From: Echeneis naucrates
Lineage: Eukaryota; Chordata; Actinopteri; Carangiformes; Echeneidae
Assembly: GCF_900963305.1 (NCBI RefSeq)
Contig: NC_042515.1
Location: 1,088,327 to 1,152,326 of the forward strand
Direction: 5' to 3'
Length of the DNA stretch: 64,000 nt
In this document: piece by piece, positions 25,764-42,704 of the stretch
Numbering within the stretch: position 1 is the stretch's first letter
Layout: every line of letters begins with the position of its first letter
Position numbers and translations under genes: made by a program
The notes under the pieces: generated by a model
Seen by the model: the letters and a program-made list of their open reading frames with translations, nothing else
What the model was told of the DNA's origin: nothing
The model's database searches: none

Positions 25764-26932
25764 GTCTGCTGCAGTGTTCGGTGTCCGTCCTCCTGGATCT
25801 GGATCTGGGTCTGTCGGGTTTCTGGATGTGGAGCCGGATCCTGATCAGGGAGACCCGGAGCTCATGGCCGCCTGTCGGGGCTGCTGTCTGCAGTGTCCTG
25901 GTCCTGGTCCCGGTCCTGGTCCTGGTACCGGTCCGGGTCTCTGATGCTGCTGCAGCAGACCTGAAATAACCGCCAGCTGCCGTCGTTCCGCATCAGACCA
26001 CCAGAGGGCGCACCGAACCGGAGCTACGTTCAGGGGCTGCTCGGACATTATAACACCACAAAAAAAAAAAAAAAAAAAAAAAATCCAAAGAAAATAAAGT
26101 AAACAAACCCAAAACCCGAAGGCCTTCTGCATGATTAAAAACTGTTAAATATGTTAAAACCATTAAAGTTTGATCAGTTTATTTTGAGCTTTTCATTAAT
26201 TTGGTCAAAATTGGAGAATATAAAAGCTAATTTAATACTTTAAGTTTACATGTATAAATTCAAAACTTTTCTTAAAACACCAGAGGAAATTTTAACCCTT
26301 TTAGGACCACATTAAGATTTTGTTTTTCTTCATCTTTAAACTTTCTTCCAGATTGTTTATAAATTGAAGATGGCCGACGGTGTGATTGTTAACAGATCAC
26401 TTCAGTGTTTTAAGGTTCATCATCTGGAGACTGTGATGAGGCATTCAGGTGGATAAAATTAAATCAGTTTATGAGCCAAAGTGCGCAAACAAACAGGCTG
26501 TTTAACAAATACAAGTTTAATATCAAAACAGATCAACAATCCAACATCAAGCCAACACAACAGTAGAAACATCAAATGGGTTTTTGTTTTTTTGCTTTAC
26601 CACATTTTAACATTTTCTTCCATCACTTCTGGCGCCGACACAAACATGTACATCTATTTACAATCAGCCTCATCTGAGCGACGACTGACGACACCGCAGT
26701 GATGACATCAAGTATAAACAGGAAGTGACACTGACTTTGTGAATCTACAAAATAAACCTCTGGAAACATCAGCAGAGCCGCCGCAGACCAGCACCATCAG
26801 TCGGCCGCCGACCTTCTGCTACTGATGAAGATCAAATTCACATCCAGATCAGTTTAGACCTGAAAAGTTCATGAAGTTTTACTACGGGGGAGGAGGAAGA
26901 GGACGAGGACGTGTGGCGGGGGAGGGCAGGTC
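25764..26932. other. podxl2 5' region and mcm2 3' UTR
   Basis: Between the podxl2 start codon and the mcm2 stop. Includes a CCTGGTCCTGGT-type GC-rich stretch (25898-25940), a CTCF-like motif at 25998-26011, an A27 run near 26055-26082, and AATAAA on the minus strand at 26178-26183 that could end the mcm2 transcript (3' UTR about 750 bases). Both genes are on the minus strand, so podxl2 lies 3' of mcm2. Confidence 0.45.
25998..26011 (+). promoter_or_regulatory. CTCF-like motif upstream of podxl2
   Basis: CCACCAGAGGGCGC fits the vertebrate CTCF core consensus CCASYAGRKGGCRS at all 14 positions. It lies 235 bases upstream of the podxl2 start codon, between podxl2 and mcm2. Binding is inferred from the motif only. 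Confidence 0.55.
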
Positions 26933-33088
<6,156 letters not shown>

Positions 33089-33149
33089 CGCTGCTGCTGC
33101 TGCTTCTGACTGCTGCTGAAGACGCTTCTTCTTCCGGCCGAGAGTCGCT

Positions 33150-33240
33150 TTACGCGCGAAACAGCCATGTGACCGCTCAAAGCCCGCGAAAAGTGATGAA
33201 TATTCAAACGGCGGAGTGACGTCATGCCTCCTGATTGGTC
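33150..33240 (-). promoter_or_regulatory. mcm2: mcm2 core promoter with E2F, CHR, CRE and CCAAT elements
   Basis: Within 150 bases upstream of the mcm2 start codon, reading minus: an E2F site TTTCGCGC (33154-33161, matches TTTSSCGC), a second E2F-like TTTTCGCGG (33185-33193), a CHR element TTTGAA (33203-33208), a palindromic CRE TGACGTCA (33217-33224) and an inverted CCAAT box (33234-33238). E2F, CHR and CCAAT combinations are typical of genes controlled by the DREAM/RB-E2F system, and mammalian MCM2 is a known E2F target. The transcription start is inferred to lie near 33100-33150. Confidence 0.65.
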
Positions 33241-33299
33241 AGAAGGCGGGGACTGAGAGGAAAGGCAGTTCGGTTCATTCGCGCCCTTTGGAAGCCTCG

Positions 33300-34857
33300 C
33301 GCGGCCCGTAGTCAAGGCAACGTCCGGGAATCAAACCTGCGCGCGCTGCATTCTCGTCGGATTGGAATCCAACAGGACGATAATAAATCAAATAAATAAA
33401 AATGATTATTATTAAACGGACTAATGCAACACTGAGCAGCCAAACACAGCAGAGCATCGTCCCCATTCAAACCCTGTAATTTAATATGTGTAACAAAACA
33501 AAAGTCATATTTACAGTATCAAAAACAGTTCCTGAACAGAAAGAACCCCGAAATTAAATCTCCTTTTGTAAAGTTTCAGTGCAGCAAATAAATAAATATC
33601 ACAAATTACCTCTCATTTATTGGTATTGAAACGGCCACATCAACGTTCCAATGAAACAGATGAGCGGTTTAAATAATATGAAATAAAGAAATAAACCTAA
33701 GACTGTTTATAATAATCTTTTACAGCTAATGTGATTCAAATGGGACATTTTTCACTGATTGGTGACTGATTTCAAACAGAGCCTGACCTTTATCTACTGA
33801 CTTCAACCTGTAATTTCCTTCAACCACAAATTTGATTTATGAAATTTGTTGTTTGTTGTAATCATCCTCAGTGACATTATATACTTATGAATGATGTGAA
33901 GGTCGAGTTGAGTTTGTATCAACAGAGAAAATAAAAACATGAACGTTTTCCTACCAACCTTTGTGAAACTTTTGTGGGTTTAAAAACTAAGAAGCTGCAA
34001 TTAAACACAAGGCCACTAGAGGAGCCGTTTGTTTAACACAAAAACCAAAAGCCTCCATATATACGTGAACAAAACATTCAAACTGTCCAGGGCTGATCCA
34101 AATATCTCCCATATCAACCATAATGAGGTTAGAACTGGTTTGAGCGGTCTAGATGAAACACTGATCGTCTGCAGTTTAAACCATTAGAAAACTGTCAAAA
34201 CAAGGTGAAAGGCAAACGCTGAAAAAACTGGGAGGAAGATGAACACAAAGATGAAGAAGACTCAAGAGGAAATGTTTCCCTCTTCCTTTTCCCACACAAT
34301 AAAGAAAATTAAACAGGAAATCAATATATAATCAGAAGTTATCACAGAGGAAAATATCCTATATTTTTATGAGGAGAGAGACTTTGAAATAAAAGAACTT
34401 GAGGGACGCTGCATGACAAGCTGGTATTTCAACACAAAAGCTGTGCAGGATGGAGTTATAGGATGAACCAAGTCTCAAAATAAAACTCTCTTAGATTGGC
34501 TGCAAGGAAGAATGAGGCTTCAAAATAAAAGCAGCCCTCACGGGCATGGTCTCCAGGTGGAGGGAGGCTTAAACATAAGAGTTCTCCAGGACAGACTGAA
34601 GAGAGGGAACTGATTAGTTGTTGTGTCACATGGCAGGAGTGAGGTTTCTACATCTGCAACATCTGCATGAGTCTGTTGTTTTGTTGTTGTATCTTTTGCA
34701 TATGAAGTCTTCGCAGACAAACGCTGGTCTGAGAAACTGTTCAGCTTTGAAGACTTTGATCCTTCTCAGTTGCTTGCTCGCTTGGAGGAAAAGTGAGGCC
34801 TTGAGCAGTTTGTCCCTACCTGATAGAGACTGTAGTGTGTGTCTGTTTGAGTTTGTT
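33300..34857. other. intergenic region between mcm2 and pigu
   Basis: AT-rich sequence without supported exons or tandem arrays. The part nearest 34857 is probably the 3' UTR of pigu. Confidence 0.45.
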
Positions 34858-37800
34858 TTATTTTAAAACTAGTGTTGCCTCAGAGCCGTCTTTCCTCTTC
34901 AGGTAGAGTCCGTAGGTCAGGTGGTGCTCTCTCCTCAAGAAGGCGTAGAAATAATCCGACACCAGAAGAATCTGAGGAGACATGAACGGAATCAGGATGA
35001 ATTCACACCGAGCATAAAGAAATAAAAATGAAAACTTTCAAACTTATCTTTTGCAGCAGTTTTGTCTCTTTGTGTCTTTATGAGGCAACATCAATGAAAT
35101 ATACATTCAGGCAGGAGCCAGAAATTTACCCAAAATTCAACATGAAACATTGACGTTTTGCTGAAAACTGCACAAAAGTTTTCACAAAGTGAACAAGTTT
35201 ATTTATGTTTGAAAAGCTGACGGTGACTAAGGAGCAGACTGGCTTTGGATAGAAACACACAGACTTGTCGTCACTGTGTGGACCGTGTGTTGTCAATGTG
35301 TGAAATGAGGACCCGTTTGAAAATTGTGGAGGAAACAACAACTGATAAAGAAAAATATCCAAAGTAGCTGACTAATGAATGTCCTTGTGTCAGCATGTGG
35401 GGCCTCCTGATGGCCCAGCGGTCAAACGGGCACCCTCAGTCCTAAACAGCAGGTCATCTGTTCAGTCACTCTGGACTACCCGTGTGTCCCCCACATTTCC
35501 CTCGACTTAAAAAGCTTTCTTGTGTTTGTGGGTTGATGTTGGAACGCTTAGGGAAACCCTGATAGCTTACAGCCAGCAAGTCCCCAGTTTGATCTCTGGG
35601 TAACAGAGGCTGGGGTTTATCATACCTGGCAGGACCAGGACTACCTCAGAGACGATCCAGTCCACAACAGTGTGGCTGATCAATAACTGACTGAGGCAGG
35701 AAAATCAAAGGTTTCAGTGGCAGCATGAAGGAGCCCAGGAAAGATCCAAGAGTCCAGTCTAAAGATCTGAACAGTTCTCCTGGGGACCCCATTCAGACTA
35801 TCCCACCTGAGCCACGTTGAACAGCAGAGTTATAGCGTAGTAGAAGTTGGAGTTGGCGCTGCCAGCGTAGATCCAGAGGTGCCAGAGGACAGGGAACAGA
35901 GCTGAGCAGGCCAGCAGGACACAGGACACCAGGAAGATGTTCCTCAAGACTGGATGGAGACAGATACCAGGACAGACGGTTTCATGAAGCCAACTAGCTT
36001 TCACGGTGAAGGTTTTGTTTTTGGTAATTAATGCAGCTGAGCTGAAAGAAAAATCTCCACGATCAAGATTGCACAAACATCTTATGTGATTTCTGAGCTC
36101 ACATCTGTGAAGGTGACTCCAAACAGGAAGGAAGGCCATGTAGAGGGAGATGTCTCCCACTGTGGGGTACGACTTGAAGATGGAGATCACAGCCAACTGC
36201 ATGAAAATCAGAAACACTGGGTGTTCCCTGTGACAGAAATATAAACTATTAGAGGAGCATCAGGTATAAAAAAGAAACAAAAGACCTTAAGTGGACAAAC
36301 AGATGGTGAAAGAGCGGCAGGGAGGACGTACTTCAGTTTGATGGACAGAGGGATGGTGTAGAAGAAAACGTTGATCTGGAAGACGCACAGGAAGAAGAGG
36401 CGGAAGTGCTCAAACATCTCGGCAAAGAAATACCAGAAGAGGCCGATGTTTGGGGTCAGGTCTGGGACTGAGAGACTGGAGGTGGGGGGCAGTGTCACAC
36501 AAACAAAAACACATTTACTTTAATGTGTACAGCAGCAAACAAGTCAAAGAAGCTCTTTTTTATCCATTAAACAATATTAGGCAAATAAATAAAGGCTGAC
36601 AGTTTTGTCTTCTCGTGTCCACTCACATGAAACCATAGACGGAGGGCAGGTAGTCCCAGGAGCCCAGCAGGAAAAAGGAGAGACAAATGATGACAAACAG
36701 GCTGCCCAGGTACATGAAGGCGTACTGCACGATGAACCACCAGAAACTGGCCCGCCGAAAGTTCACAGGAATGTACTGACGCTACAGAAACACACAAATC
36801 CATTGAGTGACACACAGATTTATAAGGCAGGACAAAGGAACAGATGTCAGAAGAGCTGCTAGAGTTGTTTAAACACACCTGCATCAAATACAGCAGAGCT
36901 GGAGCACAGAGAGTGAGGGGGTAGATGGACTGATACGTGGCCAAGGACAGAAATATGGCACTGAGCAAAACATTTCCTGCAACACAAACACAGAAAAAAA
37001 TCTAAAACAAACCAATCAAATAATCATCAATCACCTTTTTTCTGTTTTTAGGAAGCAAGACGCCTGAAAGCTGATGTTTAAAAAGCAAAATAAAATTCTT
37101 TATGCTTGAGAGAAGCAGCCCTGATAATCCTGTTGAACTAATGGAGTAAAACTGGACCGTACCCTTTATCGTGGAGAGGATGAAGAGAGCGATGATGGCG
37201 TTGTTTAGGCCACAGGTTGATTTGGCAACACAGGACAAGATGGTAAACGGGTTTAACAGATAACTGAAGAGGAAGAAAACAAAAGAAAGAACATATTACA
37301 TATATAACATATATCTGTAGCAATACTGTTACACACACACACAGACACACGGTACTCACAACATGGCGACCTTCAGAGGAATGTAGTACATTTCTTTGGG
37401 GCTTCTGATGAGCTCCAGACAGTCGAGGGGGTAGCGATCTGCCTCCAGGGCAAATTTCTGCTTCCTGAACTGAAACAGTATTAAATATGTTACAACACTG
37501 TCACAACAAAGACACAAACGCAAAACAGAAGATTTTCAATCGTATCAGTAATAGCTGCACATCCACAATCAGCCACCATATTATGACCACTGACAGGGGA
37601 CGCGAATAACTGACTAGTTCATTATAATGTTTTGTTGAGTTTGACTGATGATTTTGGTTCAGATCATTTTAATCCTAATGATTTTGGTTCAGATTATTCT
37701 ATTCATTTTAAATCAGATTATTTTAGTCCTGATGATTTAATCATCACATTCTCTTATTCTCTTACCACTTGTTTGTTGTAGTCCTTCACTGCCATGTAAA

Positions 37801-39671
37801 GCGCAACAGCAGTGATCACATCCGCCAACTGACAAGACACAACAACAAAGAATGACACATATAATAAATAATAATTAGGAAAAGAAAGTGAGTCTCTTTG
37901 TAACATCAATAAAAAGACACACTCAACTATTTGGATACATAACAAAGCAAATGCACAAGTTTCACATCTCACTCTTTTTTTTTACCAAAGTACTTCAGAT
38001 GTCTTTGTATTCCATCTGAGACAATACATATTCTTATCAAGTGGAGAATAGACAGATGATTTCTGTCATCCATGTGAAGTATGCTCCTCTCAGTGTGTTC
38101 ATTCTGCAGAGGTGAAACAGGTTCACTGATTACTGTGTAAACCTGGAATGATACAGCTGAACAGGAGCAGCTGATGAAGACGTGTAGAGTGACAGGCCTA
38201 ACAGCTGATGTCAGGGCGAACTGTGACAGTAAAAAGCAGCAGTTTGAGCATCTGTCTGTTGAACATGGAGCAGCTGCAGACACGCCTGATGACATGAGAT
38301 AATGTGGAGCTCAACAAAGAATTGGAAACAAAAAGGCTTTAAAAGAGCCTGTGAGCTGAATTCAGTCACATCTTTGATCGTACAGTGAATCTGTCTAACC
38401 CTAAGAATCTGGTGTGACCACATTCTTCTTCTGTGTTTCATTTTATCTCACCAAGTAATCTGAAAACACCGAAGATCCAGCAACACTCACCATAAACGTC
38501 ACCTCTGCATAGTCCACCAGAAAGTGGAAGAGGTAAATGGTGAGAGGAGTCTGAGGAGGAAACGCAGACATTATAGCAGAAATGTGTGCACTGAGTGTGT
38601 GTGTGTGTGTGTGTGTGTGTGTCACCTCATGAAAAACATCTCCGGAGTACGGTGAGACTCCCAAGTCCAGCAGAGCCAAACCTTCAATCACTGCAAACAA
38701 ACAAACAAACAAACATAATCAACTATAATCATCGTAACACAGTTCTAACATCCAGCTGCAGTCGTCATGACAACCATTTCAGCCCCTTTTAATGATGCAA
38801 CTTCCTGCTGCGGATGCTGAATGGACAATTCACGAGACACTTTGCGGTTTACTGTGTGTGTGTCCTTCAGCACCAAAGCCCCAGAGCTCCCCAACAGACA
38901 CACTTAAAGACATACACAGCCAAAACCACAAGTCTTCACCTTTTTTATTACAAGCAGAAAATAAATATTTTTATATACCATTGAGGTGACTGACTTTTAA
39001 TCAACCACAGTGTCCCAGAGTCAGACTCTGTCTTATGTTCATAGTTTAATATAAAACATAAAACCACCTTCAGTGTTTAGTAACAGCCTTCCAGTTCCAC
39101 ATAGTCAAACTGACGGTTTGTTTCATGCTTATCGGGTTTATCCTGGAGATGTGTGAACAGGACTTTAGGCGGATTGCAGTCCTGTTTGTGGCCCAGATGA
39201 TGTGGACTAAACCTGGGGATCCTGGGCAGATGGAGGTCTGGGTTCGGGGTTCTGGTTCTGGCTGGGCTTAAGGTAAAGGAGACCCGGAGATCTGTGATCA
39301 GACTCCGGTGTCACCGGTCAATGCATTATTATCTTTGGGCCCAAAACAAGCTACAAGAACAAAGCTCATCCACTTCAATTGCTTCTGATAAATTTGAAAC
39401 GAGGTTCTTTTCTGCAGCTGGACCGGTCCGACGCCTCTGACTCCCTTCGCCTCCCGGCTAACAGCGCCGCGCTGCGGGGCGAACCAGAGCGGCTTCCCGG
39501 CGGCGGTACCGAGCCCAAAGAGGCGGCGGGGCCGGGCTTACCTCTCTTCCAGGCGGTCAGCGGGGACACCACCTCCACCCGCTCCGAGATGAGCTCCGAC
39601 AAACTGGACCTGAAGAGAGCGGCACGGACCGTCACGGCGACGAGCAGGAGCAGAGTTAAAGGAGCCGCCAT
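34858..39671 (-). CDS. pigu: PIGU, GPI transamidase subunit
   Basis: Twelve coding exons join in one frame to 436 codons including the stop, exactly the human protein length (435 aa): 39542-39671, 38626-38690, 38491-38550, 37766-37828, 37360-37469, 37163-37263, 36879-36976, 36627-36781, 36332-36475, 36103-36227, 35807-35949, 34858-34971. It starts [20 protein letters not shown] and is strongly hydrophobic throughout, with many membrane helices. Recognisable family segments include [54 protein letters not shown] and the C-terminus [23 protein letters not shown] is an ER membrane subunit of the transamidase (with PIGK, PIGT, GPAA1 and PIGS) that attaches GPI anchors to proteins. It is divergent from psmf1 with 1.06 kb between start codons. 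The gene looks intact. Confidence 0.97.
35397..35620. repeat. degenerate tRNA-derived SINE-like element in a pigu intron
   Basis: The stretch contains an A-box-like TGGCCCAGCGGTCAAACGGG and B-box-like sequences (AGTTTGATCTCTGG), with phrasing similar to teleost tRNA-derived SINEs (GTGTCCCCCACATTTCCCTC). It lies in the intron between pigu exons 35807-35949 and 34858-34971. It is too diverged to name a family. Confidence 0.35.
36566..36590 (+). repeat. 25-bp exact match, copy 1 (partner at 40268-40292)
   Basis: A 25-base AT-rich string (beginning ATTAAACAATATTAGG) occurs here in a pigu intron and again, identical and in the same orientation, upstream of pigu. Flanks differ. Confidence 0.6.
38596..38622. 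repeat. (GT/CA) microsatellite abutting a pigu 5' splice site
   Basis: A (GT)n run on plus is read as (CA)n in the pigu transcript and starts about 5 nt after the exon 2 donor (GAG|GTGACACACA). Confidence 0.8.
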
Positions 39672-39723
39672 CTTGACATGGAAGTGCTGCCCGCCCCGCG
39701 AGAGGGACGATGGGAAATATAGT
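39665..39723 (-). promoter_or_regulatory. pigu: pigu promoter motifs: YY1 site over the start codon and ACTAYRNNNCCCR motif
   Basis: On the minus strand AAGATGGCGGC (39665-39675), a full YY1 consensus, contains the pigu start codon. About 40 bases upstream, ACTATATTTCCCA (39711-39723) matches ACTAYRNNNCCCR, a ZNF143/THAP11-linked motif of housekeeping promoters. The surrounding 39,460-39,710 is CG-rich. Confidence 0.5.
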
Positions 39724-40732
39724 CTTTTAGCGTACAAGTGAAACAGAACGGAATCACAATACAAAACAAATTAAGATGAGTTATCCCTGTCCATTTATTG
39801 TTATTAATATTTTAATTATTCTTAATAAATATTAGTTTATCGATTTAAATTTAATTTCACCGCAGATAATAATAATAATACATAAGTGAATGGTTTGGCT
39901 GGTCAATTTGTGACTGTGTCGTATTTTGTTCTGTTTTATCGAGTTGTCTTTTAGCACAATTTGTTCATTTTGTATTTTTATATACTAAATTCGTTATTCG
40001 TTATTCGTTACATTCGTATAGTCATCTGACATAAACTCTTAATTCAGTCCGTTTTCTAAAGCGGAACCAAATCACTCAAATATGTTTCCACCAGGAATCT
40101 TTTTGTGTTGGATCAAAACACAGTTAAATCATAAAGTTACACACTGTCAATACCATTTCCGGCTATGTTATATTTTTCTCTAATTAAAACAAAATTCGTT
40201 CACATTAACAATAGTCGACGTATTTATTTAAAACTGGTACATTCCGGAGTCGATGTAATTAGTGAAGATTAAACAATATTAGGCAAATAAATGTTACCTT
40301 AATGTCAGAAAGTTTTCCAGATTTTTTCTAACCACTTCAGGAAGCAGAGATGATCCAGTGATCGGATGTCAAACTGATTATAAGAGTGAAGAAACTCGGA
40401 CAGTAAAGCCTTTTCTCAATCCGAAGTCCTGGTTCATTTTATTGTATCCAGATATCGTAAAAATCGATAACGTGACAGTATAATTCCTCTTTACAGTATC
40501 AGAAGACTCGTGTTAAAGCGTGGAAAGTAAAAAAAACAGTAAAATGTTGAATTAATTAATTAATTTGCGTTGTTTTATATATGATATATATTTTCTGTTT
40601 CAAATTTCCTTTGTTGGTCGTTGTCGTTGCTGCGCTTTTACGCTGAAGGGCTCAGAGCGGAAGCGCTGACCGCCGTAGGTTTCGTTTCGTCTCCGAACCG
40701 AAACCGGGTTCAGTCCGCCGGACAGCAGAAAC
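39672..40732. other. bidirectional promoter region between pigu and psmf1
   Basis: About 1.06 kb between the two start codons. Both ends are GC/CpG-rich while the centre (39,780-40,600) is AT-rich and contains the second copy of the 25-bp exact match (40268-40292). No coding exon is seen. Confidence 0.55.
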
Positions 40733-42153
40733 ATGGCCGGCCTGGAGGTTCTGTTCAGCTCGGTGTCCGGCTCCATCGGCTCTCCTCAGGACGCCCTGGT
40801 CTGCTTCGTCCACTGGGAGATGATCAAAACCGGCTTCAGGTGTGTCGGGTCCGGAGACCAGGTGAGGAAACCCGACAACTTCACGTTATTTCATCCAGGC
40901 TTTAGTTTCCGTGCTGTTGGTTCACGATTTAACATTCAGCTCGTTTTTAACTTTCATCGTTTGACATATTTAATACAAAGAGGACCACGGAGGGACCAGA
41001 TAGTCACAGAAATCCGCATTCTTTACTGAAATACTGATCTGTCGTGATAATTCATTGCTGTTACTGATTCAGGAGGATCGTTTCTGTCTCTGATGAAGTT
41101 ATTCACCCCAGAAAGAAAACCATCAGGTTAGCTTTAGCATCGTGTGTCAGCTGTTGTGTTTAAACTGTCGTGTCATCATCAGCTAGCTAACCCGGATATA
41201 GTTCAAATACAGCTTCATTCTTTAATCCTGTTTATTTTCCATGTGAATCTGAATGTGTTGTGTATTTTCTCTTTATGTTGAATTGTCTGGTTGCTGAAAT
41301 GTGTCCTGTCAGGCCTGTGTGTTTAGTTCTGCCTCTCTGTCTTTCAGCCCTCCAGCAGTGATAAGAAGTCAGAGCTGCTTCCCTCCGACTGGAGCAGCAA
41401 CAAGGAGCTCTACAGCCTCCGATACAAACCTGCAGACGGCGACACTCACATGCTGCTGAAGGCCATCGCTGTCGACTCCACCCTGATCTTCAACCTGATG
41501 GTAATCACTGCTCACAAACATCAGGGAGCCCTCTGTGTCCGCACCAGCCTGAGTCCGCACCAGCCTGAGTCCGGACCAGCCTGAGTCCGGACCAGCCTGA
41601 GTCCGGACCAGCCTGAGTCCGCACCAGCCTGAGTCCGCACCAGCCTGAGTCCGGACACGGCAGCTAGACTGAACACAGCAGCTCACAGTGTCAAACTGTA
41701 GACCTCAATCATATTTTACCAGGAATCACAGAAACACATCCATAAACTCCACGCAGATCAAATCAAACCAAAATAATACCAAATCATAACAAAGTTATAT
41801 CAAGGAACTTTACATATAGAGCAGGTCTAGATCAAACTCTAAAATTATTTAAAGAGACAAACAGATCCCCCAATGAGCAGGAAAAACTTCCTTTAAGAGG
41901 CCTCGACTGGTTGGGTTGAGGGGGAGAGGGGGAGAGGGGGAGAGAGGGACAGAGGGAGAGAGGGAGAGAGGGAGAGAGAGGGGAGGGAGAGAGGGAGAGA
42001 GAGAGAGAGAGGAGAGAGAGAGAGGGGAGGGAGGGAGAGAGAGAGGGAGAGAGGGAGAGAGGGAGGGAGGAGAGAGAGGGGAGAGAGAGAGAGAGAGGGA
42101 GGGAGAGGGAGAGAGGGAGAGGGAGAGAGAGAGAGGGAGAGGGAGAGGGAGAG

Positions 42154-42185
<32 letters not shown>

Positions 42186-42286
42186 GGGAGAGAGGGAGAG
42201 AGAGAGAGAGAGAGAGAGGGAGGGAGAGGGAGGAGGGAGAGGGAGAGAGAGAGAGGGAGAGAGAGAGAGAGAGAGGGAGAGAGAGA

Positions 42287-42373
<87 letters not shown>

Positions 42374-42639
42374 CTGTGCAAAAGGCCTCAATCAGTTTGA
42401 CCTATAGCCTCAGATCACAAGCTGCTTATTTATAAATGCCAAACCTTTGAGTTAATAATTCATATGAAGCATTTTGTTTTGAAAGGGCTCACTAATAATA
42501 TACAATACAACACAAATAAGTATACACATCCTGATGTGTTAGGGTTTTAGATTCACAGAAGACAGAAAGACAAATGGCCTGTTGGTGCAACGACCAGCAG
42601 AGGTCATCAAAACCATTCAGTGGGACTGTTGTATCACCT

Positions 42640-42704
<65 letters not shown>

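Noticed and set aside
25845-26132. Minus-strand frame with Pro-Gly repeats upstream of podxl2 as a separate gene or as the podxl2 signal exon
   Set aside because: It begins in poly(A)-derived Phe codons and has no homology; the real podxl2 first exon is the 31-base segment 25733-25763, which completes the signal peptide in phase.
34010-34026. CCACTAGAGGAGCC as a CTCF site
   Set aside because: It mismatches the invariant GGC core (GAG instead).
41832-42407. Arg/Glu-rich and Ser/Leu-rich open frames over the GA tract
   Set aside because: Low-complexity by-product of a purine repeat in a psmf1 intron.
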